A DNA stretch of 64,000 bases, taken from NCBI GenBank assembly GCA_041287635.1, contig JBGGNG010000149.1, positions 1-64,000 on the forward strand. Direction: 5' to 3'. Positions within the stretch are counted from its first letter, which is position 1. Each line of letters opens with the position of its first letter. Source of the stretch: JAOUEA01 sp041287635. Its GTDB lineage: Bacteria; Actinomycetota; UBA4738; HRBIN12. Shown here piece after piece: positions 14,293 to 23,564 of the stretch. The notes under the pieces were generated by a model that did not search any database, had not been told where the DNA came from, and saw only the letters and a program-made list of their open reading frames with translations. Made by a program: the position numbers and the translations under genes.

Positions 14293-15315
14293 GTGCCTGT
14301 CGTGACCAGGCGGGAGCTCCTCGAAGCGGGCGTGCACTTCGGCCACCAGACCCGTCGGTGGAACCCGAAGATGCAGCGATTCCTCTACGGGGAGCGTTCC
14401 GGCATCTACATCATCGACCTCGAGAAGTCCCTCGCGGGGCTCGAGGAGACCCACGAGTTCGTGCAGGGCCTCGGCCGTCGGCGCGGCATCGTGCTGTTCA
14501 TCGGGACGAAGAAGCAGGCCCAAGAAGTCGTGCAGGACCATGCGACCCGTATCGGCATGCCGTACGTGAACCACCGATGGCTCGGCGGCATGCTCACGAA
14601 CTTCACGACCATCTCCAAGCGGCTGCTCCGCCTGCGCGAGCTGCACGAGATGGAGCGCACCGGTGCGCTCGACTACCTCCCCAAGAAGGAAGCGATCAGG
14701 TTGCGCCACGAGCGCGACAAGCTGACGCGCAACCTGGGGGGCATCCAAGACCTCGAGCGCCTGCCCGACGCCGTCTTCGTGATCGACACGAAGAAGGAGC
14801 ACATCGCCGTCAACGAGGCCAGGAAGCTGGGCATCCCCGTGATCGCGATCGTCGACACGAACTGCGACCCCGACGAGGTCGATTACGCGATCCCGGGCAA
14901 CGACGACGCGATCCGCGCCGTGAGCCTCGTGGCCCGCGTGGTCGCCGACGCTTTGGCCGAGGGCTACGGCATGGCGAAAGACGAGGACGTCGAGCGCGTC
15001 ACCACCCGCTCGGCCGTCCCGGCGGCCACCGGACCGCGCTCGACGGCCGCCCCGGCGAGGGTGGAGGAGTCCGAGACACCGTCCGCCGAGGACGCCGCCG
15101 CGATCGCCGCGAGCACGGTCTTCGAGCCCGACGCGCCCGAGGCCCCTGCAACCGAGGGGGCTGCCGAGCCGATGGCCGAGGGATCGACCGAGGTCCTCGA
15201 AGACGCCTCGGCGGCCGAGACCGTCGTGGTGACCGATCCGGTCGAGGCCGTGGCATCGGCCGTCGCGGACACGCCCGAGGAGCCGGCCGCGGAGATGCCC
15301 GAGGAGCAGGCATGA
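14293..15315 (+). CDS. rpsB: 30S ribosomal protein S2 with acidic C-terminal extension
   Basis: The S2 core (about residues 1-230) is complete: TRRELLEAGVHFGHQTRRWNPKM, RRGIVLFIGTKKQAQ, NHRWLGGMLTNFTTI and IAIVDTNCDPD. It adds ~110 residues of Ala/Glu/Asp/Pro-rich tail ending EMPEEQA, far beyond the usual 240-280 residues. GTG 14293 is preceded by AAGGAGG. It overlaps tsf by 4 bp (ATGA), the universal rpsB-tsf pair. Confidence 0.97.
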   Translation: MPVVTRRELLEAGVHFGHQTRRWNPKMQRFLYGERSGIYIIDLEKSLAGLEETHEFVQGLGRRRGIVLFIGTKKQAQEVVQDHATRIGMPYVNHRWLGGMLTNFTTISKRLLRLRELHEMERTGALDYLPKKEAIRLRHERDKLTRNLGGIQDLERLPDAVFVIDTKKEHIAVNEARKLGIPVIAIVDTNCDPDEVDYAIPGNDDAIRAVSLVARVVADALAEGYGMAKDEDVERVTTRSAVPAATGPRSTAAPARVEESETPSAEDAAAIAASTVFEPDAPEAPATEGAAEPMAEGSTEVLEDASAAETVVVTDPVEAVASAVADTPEEPAAEMPEEQA

Positions 15316-15953
15316 GCGACTACTCGCCCACCGCCACCGAGGTGAAGCAGCTCCGCGACGCCACCGGCGCCGGCATGATGGACTGCAAGACGGCGCTGAT
15401 CGAGTCCGGCGGCGACCTCGAGCGCGCGGTCGAGTACCTGCGCGAGAAGGGACTCGCCTCGGTCGCCAAGCGTGCCGGACGCTCTGCCAACCAGGGGCTG
15501 GTGGACGCGTACGTGCACTTCAACAACACCGTGGGCGTGCTCGTCGAGGTCAACTGCGAGACGGACTTCGTCGCCAAGACCGAGGACTTCCAGCGGCTCG
15601 TGAAGGACATCGCGCTGCACATCGCGAGCCCCTCGGCGCCGCGGTTCCTGACCCGTGAGGAGGTGCCGCGGGCCGAGCTCGATCAGGAACGGCACATCGC
15701 CGAGGTGCAGGCCAAGGAGGCCGGCAAGCCCGAGAACGTCGTCGAGAAGATCGTCGAGGGCAAGATCAACGCGTACCTCAAGGACATCGTGCTGCTCGAT
15801 CAGCCGTTCGTGAAGGACGACTCGAAGACGGTGCAGCAGTTGCTCGACGAGACATCGGCTAAAGTGGGCGAGCGCATCGCGATCCGCCGGTTCGTCCGGT
15901 TCAAGCTGGGCGAGGCCGGCGATGACGAGGCGGCGGACGGTGACGCGTCGTAA
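15312..15953 (+). CDS. tsf: Elongation factor Ts
   Basis: A 213-residue nucleotide-exchange factor for EF-Tu. The N-terminal UBA-like domain with VKQLRDATGAGMMDCKTAL is intact and carries the residues that contact EF-Tu, followed by the core ending in a short acidic tail. The segment VEVNCETDFVAKTEDF is the family signature. The length is that of the short Ts form with one coiled-coil core. It begins inside the rpsB stop. Confidence 0.97.
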   Translation: MSDYSPTATEVKQLRDATGAGMMDCKTALIESGGDLERAVEYLREKGLASVAKRAGRSANQGLVDAYVHFNNTVGVLVEVNCETDFVAKTEDFQRLVKDIALHIASPSAPRFLTREEVPRAELDQERHIAEVQAKEAGKPENVVEKIVEGKINAYLKDIVLLDQPFVKDDSKTVQQLLDETSAKVGERIAIRRFVRFKLGEAGDDEAADGDAS

Positions 15954-16000
15954 GGTCTGGGTCGACCGCGAGCGGTAGGCCCGACGGGGGAGGGGAGCGC

Positions 16001-16729
16001 ATGGCCGACGACGGAGGCACGCCGCGAGCCCAGTACGGGCGAGTGTTGCTGAAGCTCTCCGGTGAGGCCTTCGCTCCCACAGATGCCGAGTACGGCATCA
16101 ACACCGATGCCACGGCGCTGATCGCCCGGCAGCTCGCCGAGGTCGTCGACCTCGGGGTGCAGACCGCGGTCGTCGTGGGGGGCGGCAACATCTGGCGGGG
16201 CCGGCAGGCCCCGGGTATCGATCGCAACCGCGCCGATTACATGGGCATGCTGGCCACCGTGATGAATGCACTGGCCCTGCAGGATGCACTCGAGAAGATC
16301 CACGTCACGACCCGGGTGCAGACGGCCATCTCGATGACCCAGCTCGCCGAGCCATTCATGCCGCTGCGGGCCAGGCGCCACCTCGAGAAGGGGCGTGTGG
16401 TGATCTTCGCGGCGGGCCTCGGCGTGCCGTACTTCTCCACCGATACGTGCGCCGCTCAGCGAGCGCTGGAGATCGGCGCCGACGCGTTGCTCAAGGGCAC
16501 GAAGGTCGACGGCGTCTACACCGCCGACCCGGTCCTCGACGCCTCGGCGAAGCGCTTCGACGAGATCGAGTACGTCGACGTGCTGAAGGAGGGCTACCAG
16601 GTCATGGACGCCACCGCGATCTCGCTGTGCATGGAGAACAAGCTGCCGATCATCGTCTTCAATCTCCGCGAAGAGGGGAACATCCGTCGCGTGGTCAACG
16701 GCGAGCCCATCGGCACGCTCGTCCACTGA
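16001..16729 (+). CDS. pyrH: Uridylate kinase
   Basis: A 242-residue hexameric UMP kinase of the amino-acid-kinase fold, which makes UDP for nucleic acid and envelope precursors. GRVLLKLSGEAF binds ATP, and VVVGGGNIWRGR, DYMGMLATVMNALALQDAL and KGTKVDGVYTADP are family segments. A G-rich Shine-Dalgarno region (GGGGGAGGGG) precedes ATG 16001. The order tsf-pyrH-frr is conserved across bacteria. Confidence 0.97.
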   Translation: MADDGGTPRAQYGRVLLKLSGEAFAPTDAEYGINTDATALIARQLAEVVDLGVQTAVVVGGGNIWRGRQAPGIDRNRADYMGMLATVMNALALQDALEKIHVTTRVQTAISMTQLAEPFMPLRARRHLEKGRVVIFAAGLGVPYFSTDTCAAQRALEIGADALLKGTKVDGVYTADPVLDASAKRFDEIEYVDVLKEGYQVMDATAISLCMENKLPIIVFNLREEGNIRRVVNGEPIGTLVH

Positions 16730-16738
16730 AGGAGTCCG

Positions 16739-17302
16739 ATGACGATCGATTCCAGCCTCAAGGACGCAGCCCACAAGATGGAGCAGGCGGTCACCCATCT
16801 CAAGGACGAACTCTCCGCGATCCGCACGGGCCGCGCGACCCCAGCGGTGCTGAACCGCGTCACGGTGGAGTACTACGGCACGCCCGTGCCCCTGAACCAG
16901 CTCGCCTCCATCAACGTGCCGGAACCCCGCCTGCTGTCGGTGCAGCCGTTCGACAAAGGTGCGATCGGGGCGATCGAGAAGGCGATCCAGTCGAGCGACC
17001 TCGGCATCACCCCGTCGAACGACGGGCAGGTGATCAGGTTGGCGTTCCCCCCGCTCACCGAGGAGCGGCGCAAGGAGCTCGTGAAGCAGGTCCACACGCG
17101 CGCTGAGGAGGCCCGCGTCTCAGTGCGCAACGTGCGGCGCCACGCCAAGGAAGAGATGGAGAAGCTTGAGCGTGAGGGCGGCATCTCGGAAGATGACCTC
17201 GTGCGGGGGGAGAAGGAGCTCCAGAAGCAGACGGATCGGCACGTGGCGGAGATCGACGTGATCCAGGACCACAAGGAGCAGGAGCTCATGGAGGTCTCGT
17301 GA
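16739..17302 (+). CDS. frr: Ribosome recycling factor
   Basis: A 187-residue protein that splits post-termination ribosomes with EF-G. It starts a few residues before HKMEQAVTHLKDELSAIRTGRATPAVL, contains VEYYGTPVPLNQLASI and ends with a long helical arm rich in Glu, Lys and Arg. Length is normal. It starts 9 bp after pyrH and overlaps cdsA by 4 bp. Confidence 0.97.
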   Translation: MTIDSSLKDAAHKMEQAVTHLKDELSAIRTGRATPAVLNRVTVEYYGTPVPLNQLASINVPEPRLLSVQPFDKGAIGAIEKAIQSSDLGITPSNDGQVIRLAFPPLTEERRKELVKQVHTRAEEARVSVRNVRRHAKEEMEKLEREGGISEDDLVRGEKELQKQTDRHVAEIDVIQDHKEQELMEVS

Positions 17303-19032
17303 CGGGCGACAAGCGCAACGGCGACGATCTGTTCGAGGACCTCGACAAGTTCTTCGCACCCATCAAGGACGTCGACTGGGACGAGCCGGCGTCGGCCGGC
17401 GCCCGCGAGACGCCGAGCGAGGAGCACGTATCGATCCGCGCCGATGAGCCGGAGGTCGCTGCTCCGGCCCAGGTCGAGCCTGAAGTGCCGGAGCAGCCCG
17501 AGGAACCCGACGAACCCGAGGACGAGGACTGGTACGACACCACGGTGCTGGAGACGATCGAGGGCATCGGCGCCGACGATGAGGCCGAGGAACCGGTCGT
17601 CGCCGTGGGCGAGGTCGCCGACGATGAGATCGGCACCGAGGTCGTGGGTGAGGTCGTCGAGCCGGCTCCGGGCCAGGCGGGTCTCTTCGGCCAAGGCCAT
17701 GAGCCCGAGGACGAAGCCGACGGCGGATGGGGCGTGACCGACGACGAATCGGTCGTCGGCGAGTACGCGGAGGCGACCCTCGTGGGTGACGACGAGGAAC
17801 CCGACGCAGGCATCGGCACCGAGACCGCTCCGATCGCCACGATCGACGAGCTGATGGGCGACGTGGAGTCGCCCGACGAGGGCGCCGTCGAGCGAGCCGC
17901 GGAGTACTTCGCGCCGTCGGTTCGTGGGGAAGACGCGAGCGAGGAGCCCGAGCAGGTCGTCGTCGGCTCAGAAGGCGTGGGGTGGGACGACGGGTCCTCC
18001 GTGACGCCAGAAGTCGGCGGCACGTTGATCGGCGAGCTCGGAGCCGACGAGGTCGAGCAGGACATCCTCTCGGACCTTGGCGGAACCGATCCCGAGCCCG
18101 AGACCGTGATGGTCGGAGCCGGGGAGGGCCTGGGTGGCCCGAGCTGGCAGGAGCCCGGCTCCGTCGAGGTCGGTGCCGACGCCGAACGCCGAGGCCCAGG
18201 CCCGGGTGAGCGAGACGTGCCGGCCGCGTTCCTCACGGGAGCCGTGCTCGCGATCGCGGCACTCGCCGCGCTGCTGATCGGTGACTGGTTGTTCGGTCTG
18301 CTCGCGGCCGCGATCGTGTTGCTGGCGCAGGGGGAGCTTTTCGGCGTGATGGTGAAGCACCGTCGCCAGCCTGCGACCGCCGTCGGATTGATCGCCGGCG
18401 CGTTGATGCTCGCCGCCGCGTACTTCCGGGGCGAGAGCGCGGTGCTCGCGATGTTCGCGCTCGGTGTGGCGGCCACGTTCCTCTGGTTCATGTCGGGGCC
18501 CATGAGCGCGCGTAAGGACGTCACCGTCAACATCGGGCTGACCGTGCTCAACATGGCCTGGGTGCCGCTGTTGGGCAGCTACCTGCTGGTCCTGCTCGAG
18601 GGTGAGAGCGGCACAGCGCTGGTCGTGAGCGTGATCGGCCTGACGTTCGTCTACGACACGGCCGCGTTCCTGTCGGGCTCGGTCTGGGGCGGTCAGTTCT
18701 TCCAGCGCCCACTCGCGCCGACGGTGAGTCCGAAGAAGTCGATCGAGGGCGTGATCATCGGCTCCCTCGTGACGGTGGTGGTCGCGGTCACACTGGTGAC
18801 GTCGTTCGTCGATCCTTTCGAGAACCTGCGCATCGAGGCCCTGCTGCTGGGGCTCGTCGTCGCGGCTGCCGCGACCTTCGGCGACCTCGCGGAGTCGTTG
18901 GTCAAGCGCGACATGGGCATCAAGGACATGGGAAGCATCCTGCCCGGCCACGGCGGGGTGCTCGACCGCATCGACTCTCTGCTGTTCGTCGCGCCGGCCG
19001 CCTTCTTCCTGTACCGCATCATCATCGCCTGA
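17299..19032 (+). CDS. cdsA: Phosphatidate cytidylyltransferase with long acidic N-terminus
   Basis: Makes CDP-diacylglycerol from phosphatidate and CTP, the branch point to phosphatidylglycerol, cardiolipin and phosphatidylinositol. The membrane domain starts near residue 307 and has about eight hydrophobic segments. The signature SLVKRDMGIKDMGSILPGHGG, continuing to the LDRID metal-binding motif, is intact. The first ~300 residues are very acidic (Asp/Glu-rich) and probably disordered, doubling the usual size; their role is unknown. The GTG start overlaps frr. Confidence 0.93.
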   Translation: MTGDKRNGDDLFEDLDKFFAPIKDVDWDEPASAGARETPSEEHVSIRADEPEVAAPAQVEPEVPEQPEEPDEPEDEDWYDTTVLETIEGIGADDEAEEPVVAVGEVADDEIGTEVVGEVVEPAPGQAGLFGQGHEPEDEADGGWGVTDDESVVGEYAEATLVGDDEEPDAGIGTETAPIATIDELMGDVESPDEGAVERAAEYFAPSVRGEDASEEPEQVVVGSEGVGWDDGSSVTPEVGGTLIGELGADEVEQDILSDLGGTDPEPETVMVGAGEGLGGPSWQEPGSVEVGADAERRGPGPGERDVPAAFLTGAVLAIAALAALLIGDWLFGLLAAAIVLLAQGELFGVMVKHRRQPATAVGLIAGALMLAAAYFRGESAVLAMFALGVAATFLWFMSGPMSARKDVTVNIGLTVLNMAWVPLLGSYLLVLLEGESGTALVVSVIGLTFVYDTAAFLSGSVWGGQFFQRPLAPTVSPKKSIEGVIIGSLVTVVVAVTLVTSFVDPFENLRIEALLLGLVVAAAATFGDLAESLVKRDMGIKDMGSILPGHGGVLDRIDSLLFVAPAAFFLYRIIIA

Positions 19033-19064
19033 GCCTCGTTCCAAGCGTTCCGCCCGGCTCGGGG

Positions 19065-19070
19065 TACCCT
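19065..19070 (+). promoter_or_regulatory. -10 element of dxr (leaderless)
   Basis: TACCCT ends 7 nt before ATG 19078, without a Shine-Dalgarno sequence. Confidence 0.5.
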
Positions 19071-19077
19071 TGAGCGC

Positions 19078-20235
19078 ATGAAAGCGTTGACGATCCTCGG
19101 TTCCACGGGGTCGATCGGCACGCAGGCCCTCGACGTGGTGCGGCGCAACCCCGACCGGTTCAAGATCGTCGGGCTGTCCGCGGCGGGCGCCAACCTGGAG
19201 CTGCTCGCCGGGCAGATCCGTGAGTTCCTGCCCCCGGTGGTCGCGCTGGCGGACGACGGGGCGGCAGCCGACGTGAAGCAGAAGATCGGCGCCGTGGCCG
19301 GGGTCGAGATCGTGGAGGGCCCCGACGCCGCCGAGCGCCTCGCCGCTGAGACCGAGGCCGACATGGTGCTGAACGCGCTGGTCGGATCCGCCGGACTCGC
19401 GCCCACGCTCGCGACCCTGCAGTCGGGCAAGACCCTCGCGCTCGCGAACAAGGAGAGCCTGGTCGTGGGCGGCGAGCTCGTGACGGACCTGATCAAGGGC
19501 GAGCCCGAGCGCTTGCTGCCCGTGGACTCCGAGCACGCCGCCCTCGCGATGGCGATGCGCGGCGAACGCCGCGAGGACCTCAAGCGCGTCGTGCTCACCG
19601 GCTCGGGCGGTCCGTTCCGAGGCTGGACCCGCAACGAGCTCGCGAAAGCCAGCGTCAAGGAGGCGCTCGCCCATCCGGTGTGGACGATGGGCCCGAAGAT
19701 CACGATCGACTCGGCTACGCTCATGAACAAGGGCCTCGAGGTGATCGAGGCGCACTACCTGTTCGATCTCGAGTACTCCTCGATCCACGTGCTGATCCAC
19801 CCCGAGGGACTGGTGCACGCGATGGCCGAGTTCCGCGACGGCAGCCTGCGCGCCGAGATGGCGACGCCCGACATGCGGCTGCCGATCCAGCTCGCGCTCG
19901 CCTGGCCCGAGCGGCTCCCGACCGGCGTCGAGCCGGTGCCGCTCACCGAGCGACCGCTCACGTTCGAGCCGGTCGATCGCGAGGCGTTCCCGGCCGTCGA
20001 TCTGGCGTATCGGGTCGGAGGCCTCGGGCTCACGTTCCCCGCGGTGATGAACGCCGCGAACGAGGTCGCCGTGATGGCGTTCCTCGAGGGGAAGATTCCC
20101 CTCACCCGCATCGTCGAGCTGGTGCAGACCGTGGTCGACGAGCACGAGCCCGCCTCGGTGGTCTCGATCGTGAACATCGAACGCGCCGACGCCTGGGCGC
20201 GGCAACGCGCCGCCGAGCTCGCCGAGGAGCGATAG
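19078..20235 (+). CDS. dxr: 1-deoxy-D-xylulose 5-phosphate reductoisomerase
   Basis: Second step of the non-mevalonate isoprenoid pathway, converting DXP to MEP with NADPH. The Rossmann motif ILGSTGSIGTQALDVV is at the N-terminus, ALANKESLVVGGELV and the metal site PVDSEHAAL follow, and GSGGPFRGW and HPVWTMGPKITIDSAT close the active site. Length (385 residues) is normal. ispG, another gene of the same pathway, is 4 kb downstream. rseP follows after 10 bp. Confidence 0.97.
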   Translation: MKALTILGSTGSIGTQALDVVRRNPDRFKIVGLSAAGANLELLAGQIREFLPPVVALADDGAAADVKQKIGAVAGVEIVEGPDAAERLAAETEADMVLNALVGSAGLAPTLATLQSGKTLALANKESLVVGGELVTDLIKGEPERLLPVDSEHAALAMAMRGERREDLKRVVLTGSGGPFRGWTRNELAKASVKEALAHPVWTMGPKITIDSATLMNKGLEVIEAHYLFDLEYSSIHVLIHPEGLVHAMAEFRDGSLRAEMATPDMRLPIQLALAWPERLPTGVEPVPLTERPLTFEPVDREAFPAVDLAYRVGGLGLTFPAVMNAANEVAVMAFLEGKIPLTRIVELVQTVVDEHEPASVVSIVNIERADAWARQRAAELAEER

Positions 20236-20245
20236 CCCTTCCCCC

Positions 20246-21391
20246 ATGAACCTGCTCATCGGCGCCCTCATCTTCCTGCCCTTCCTCACGGTGATCATCG
20301 CGATCCACGAGCTGGGGCACTTCCACTTCGCGCGGCGATTCGGCATGAAGGTCACCGAGTACTTCATCGGGTTCGGCCCATGGAAGATCTGGTCCCGACG
20401 TCGAGGCGAGCTCGAGGTCGGCGTGAAGCCGATCTTCATCGGCGGCTACGTGAAGATCGCCGGCATGAACCCCTTCGAGGAGAACCCGCCCGAGGACACG
20501 CCGCGCCTCTACGGTTCGAAGCCGATCTGGCAGCGCGCGATCACGATCTTCGCTGGTCCGGGCACGCACTTCGTGGTCGCGGCCCTGATCTTCGCGGTCT
20601 GGCTGATGGTCTTCGGCGATCCACGCACGGCGCCGCTCACGCCGCTCGTGATCGACGAGGTCGAGTTGACGATGAACGGCGACGAGTCGCCCGCCGCCGC
20701 CGCCGGGATCGAGTCGGGCGACCGCATCCTCGTGCTCGGCGGGGTCGACCGGCCCACGTCCGAGCAACTCACCGAGGTCGTCACGTCGCAGGTCGAGGAT
20801 CGTCCGGGCGAGCCGCTCACGGTCGTGGTCGACCGCGACGGGGAACGCGTCACCCTCTCGGTCGTGCCCGAGCTCGACGAGGTCGAGGGCGAGACCCGTG
20901 GGCGCATGGGCGTGATCGTCGCCCCGCCCGACCCTCAGCCGGCAGGCATCGGCGCCGCGCTCGTCGGCGGTGTCAAGGAGGTCGGCTTCGCCGTGAAGGA
21001 GTCGTTCTCCCAGATCGGAAGGGTCTTCGGGCCCGAGGGCATCGGGCGCGTGTTCGGGCTGCTGTTCAACGACGAGCAACGCACCGTCAACGATGCCGCG
21101 AGCGTCGTGGGCATCAGCGAGCAGGTCGGCGCCACGTCGTCGGCGGGGGACTGGTCGACGATCCTGTACCTCTTCGGGTTCGTGACCGTGTTCGTCGGCC
21201 TGATCAACCTCGTGCCGCTCCCGCCGTTCGACGGCGGCCACCTGCTCACCCTCGCGATCGAGAAGATCCGCGGGAAGCCGGTCGACATGCGTACCCTGAT
21301 CCCGATCTCGGCCGCCGTCATGGCCTTCTTCGTGATGTTCGTCGGGGCCACGATCGTGCTCGACGTGACGAAGCCGATCACGCTCCCGTAG
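20246..21391 (+). CDS. rseP: RseP/Rip1-type intramembrane zinc metalloprotease
   Basis: A 381-residue site-2 protease. The zinc motif HELGH (His21, Glu22, His25) lies in the first membrane helix; a PDZ domain occupies about residues 135-215; the third metal ligand region is NLVPLPPFDGGH in the penultimate helix. Such enzymes cleave anti-sigma factors and signal-peptide remnants in the membrane. No anti-sigma gene is in the window. The dxr-rseP-ispG order is typical of Actinobacteria, but ispG is displaced here. Confidence 0.94.
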   Translation: MNLLIGALIFLPFLTVIIAIHELGHFHFARRFGMKVTEYFIGFGPWKIWSRRRGELEVGVKPIFIGGYVKIAGMNPFEENPPEDTPRLYGSKPIWQRAITIFAGPGTHFVVAALIFAVWLMVFGDPRTAPLTPLVIDEVELTMNGDESPAAAAGIESGDRILVLGGVDRPTSEQLTEVVTSQVEDRPGEPLTVVVDRDGERVTLSVVPELDEVEGETRGRMGVIVAPPDPQPAGIGAALVGGVKEVGFAVKESFSQIGRVFGPEGIGRVFGLLFNDEQRTVNDAASVVGISEQVGATSSAGDWSTILYLFGFVTVFVGLINLVPLPPFDGGHLLTLAIEKIRGKPVDMRTLIPISAAVMAFFVMFVGATIVLDVTKPITLP

Positions 21392-21483
21392 GGGGCGTTC
21401 GACCCGCTCCCGGGATGCGTTGCGCCCGAGCGGGCGCCACGATTTCTCAACACCGCCTCTGACCGCAGCACACATGCCCCGGA

Positions 21484-21489
21484 TACGAT
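21484..21489 (+). promoter_or_regulatory. -10 element of the two-component operon (leaderless)
   Basis: TACGAT ends 6 nt before GTG 21496, with no Shine-Dalgarno site. Confidence 0.5.
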
Positions 21490-21495
21490 GCTCGC

Positions 21496-22191
21496 GTGGA
21501 TCAGCAGACCGTGCTCGTCGTCGACGACGAGGAAGCCATCGCCGAGGCCGTCCGCGCCCGCCTGGAATCCGAGGGGTATCGGGTGCTCGTCGCCCTCGAC
21601 GGGCCCGACGCGATCGAGCAGCACGCCGAGCATCACCCCGACCTCGTCGTGCTCGACCTGATGCTCCCCGGCATGGACGGGCTCGAGGTCTGCAAGCAGA
21701 TCCAGCGCGAGGGCTGGACCCCCGTGCTGATGCTGACCGCCAAGACCGAGGAAGCAGACAAGGTCGCCGGGTTCGCCGTCGGGGCCGACGACTACCTCAC
21801 GAAGCCGTTCAGCCTGCGGGAGCTCGCCGCGCGGGTGAAGGCGATCCTGCGGCGCATGGAGCGCATGAGCGAGCAGAAGGACACGGGGCCGATCGAGCAC
21901 CACGGGCTCGTGATGGACCCGAACAGGCGCCGGGTCACGGTCGACGGTGACGACGTCGGGCTCACCCCCCTCGAGTTCGAGATCCTCCTCACCCTCGCCC
22001 GTGACCCCGGCGTCGTCCTCAGTCGCGACCAGCTGATGGACCGTGTCTGGGGCTATCGCGACTTCGCGGGTGGCCGCGTGGTGGACTCCCACGTCGCCCG
22101 TATCCGCCGAAAGCTCGGCGAGGACGGCAACGAACCGCGGTTCATCCGCACCGTGCACGGCGTGGGGTACGCGTTCCAGGAACGGTCGTGA
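21496..22191 (+). CDS. OmpR-family response regulator
   Basis: A 231-residue regulator. The receiver domain has the acidic pocket VVDDEE, the phospho-acceptor Asp54 in LVVLDLMLPGMDG and the conserved Lys in MLTAKTEE. The C-terminal winged helix (LTPLEFEILLTLARDPG...VVDSHVARIRRKLGED...VRGVGYAF-like end) binds DNA. It overlaps the histidine kinase gene by 4 bp. The signal and targets are unknown. This operon is inserted between rseP and ispG, which are adjacent in Streptomyces. Confidence 0.94.
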   Translation: MDQQTVLVVDDEEAIAEAVRARLESEGYRVLVALDGPDAIEQHAEHHPDLVVLDLMLPGMDGLEVCKQIQREGWTPVLMLTAKTEEADKVAGFAVGADDYLTKPFSLRELAARVKAILRRMERMSEQKDTGPIEHHGLVMDPNRRRVTVDGDDVGLTPLEFEILLTLARDPGVVLSRDQLMDRVWGYRDFAGGRVVDSHVARIRRKLGEDGNEPRFIRTVHGVGYAFQERS

Positions 22192-23564
22192 GCTCCCGGC
22201 GGTTCGAGCGCCTGCCCACGATCCGGGGCAAGCTCAGCACCACGATCGTCGTCGCCGTCGCGATCGCGATCGCGATCTCGTACGCGGTGATCGGTTTCTG
22301 GCTCCGCAACTCACCACGCGACTCTGAGGCCATCGACGCGCTCACGCTTGCCCGCCGCATCGCGACCGGTGAGATCGCTGAACCACCGGCAGACACGATG
22401 GTGGTGCGGCGCAGCGCCACCGGCGAGATCACGGTCGAGGGCGTCAACCTCGGTGATCTCCCGCCCGATACCCCCGGCCGGGTGCCGCGCTGGGACGTCA
22501 AGGGCAGCAACGTCTGGGCGTCGATCCCGACCGACGACGGCGGCAGCCTGATCGTGATGTACCCCTCGCCCACACGAGGGGGGGCGCTGGGCCGTATCTC
22601 GTCCACGCTCGGATTCCTGCAGAGCGTGTGGCGAGGGTTCTTGTTGGCGGGAGCGATCGCAGCAGTGATCGCGTTGGGACTGGCTCGGTGGTTCGCGCGT
22701 GGCATGACGCAGCCGCTTCGCGACATGGCCGAGGCGGCGCGCCGCATGGAGACCGGCGACTACTCGACCCGCGTCCACACGAACTCGCGGGATGAGGTCG
22801 GACAGCTCGCGGTCGCCTTCAACCGCATGAGCGCGGAGCTCGAGCTCCTTGAGACGTCGCGTCGCGACCTCGTGGCCAACGTCTCCCACGAGCTCAAGAC
22901 GCCGATCACCGCGATCCGGGCGCACCTGGAGAACCTGCTCGATGGCGTCGAGGAGCCGAACGCCGAGACGCTCGAGGTGATGCTGGCGCAGTCCGAGCGC
23001 CTCGGCCGCCTCGTGGAGCAACTGCTCGATCTCTCGAAGCTGGAGTCAGGCGAGGTGCCCCTGCGCCGCGAAGAGGTCTCGTTGGGCCCGCTGGTGACGC
23101 AGGTGATGTCGGAGATCGAGGTGGCCAGCGCCGATCGCGACGTCGACGTTCGCAGCGACCTGCCCGACGATCTTCCGCCGATCGAGGCCGATCCCGAGCG
23201 CGTGCATCAGGTGATCTTCAACCTCGTCGACAACGCCGTGAGGTTCACCCCCGAGGGCGGCGAGGTGCGCATCGAGGCGCACCGGCACAACGGATCGGTC
23301 GAGGTGAGCGTGGCCGACACCGGGATGGGCATCCCGCCCGAGGCACTGCCGCGGCTCTTCGAGCGCTTCTACCGCGTCGACCCCGCGCGAGCTCGCGAAG
23401 GCGGCGGCACCGGCATCGGGCTCGCGATCGCGCGATCCGTCGTGGAGGCACACGGCGGCACGATCCGAGCCGAGAGCCAGCCGGGCCACGGCAGCACCTT
23501 CACCTTCGATCTGCCGGTCGCTCGTCCGGCGGCGCCCGCTGGCACGAACAGGAGGGATCCGTGA
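22188..23564 (+). CDS. Sensor histidine kinase
   Basis: A 458-residue membrane kinase with two transmembrane helices (about residues 15-40 and 145-170) flanking an extracytoplasmic sensor of ~100 residues with no recognised fold. A HAMP domain follows, then the phospho-acceptor His234 in VANVSHELKTPITAIRAH and the ATPase domain with N box NLVDNAVRFT, DTGMGI, LFERFYRVD and GGTGIGLAIA. All catalytic boxes are intact. It pairs with the overlapping response regulator and overlaps yjbQ by 4 bp. Confidence 0.94.
   Translation: MSSRRFERLPTIRGKLSTTIVVAVAIAIAISYAVIGFWLRNSPRDSEAIDALTLARRIATGEIAEPPADTMVVRRSATGEITVEGVNLGDLPPDTPGRVPRWDVKGSNVWASIPTDDGGSLIVMYPSPTRGGALGRISSTLGFLQSVWRGFLLAGAIAAVIALGLARWFARGMTQPLRDMAEAARRMETGDYSTRVHTNSRDEVGQLAVAFNRMSAELELLETSRRDLVANVSHELKTPITAIRAHLENLLDGVEEPNAETLEVMLAQSERLGRLVEQLLDLSKLESGEVPLRREEVSLGPLVTQVMSEIEVASADRDVDVRSDLPDDLPPIEADPERVHQVIFNLVDNAVRFTPEGGEVRIEAHRHNGSVEVSVADTGMGIPPEALPRLFERFYRVDPARAREGGGTGIGLAIARSVVEAHGGTIRAESQPGHGSTFTFDLPVARPAAPAGTNRRDP

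Noticed and set aside
17968..20439. A very long open frame on the minus strand opposite cdsA and dxr
   Set aside because: It is antisense to two clear genes and the translation is low-complexity, rich in Arg, His and Glu, as expected from GC-rich codon bias.
20246..21391. Adjacent RseA-like anti-sigma substrate of the site-2 protease
   Set aside because: No anti-sigma or single-pass partner gene is found next to it.
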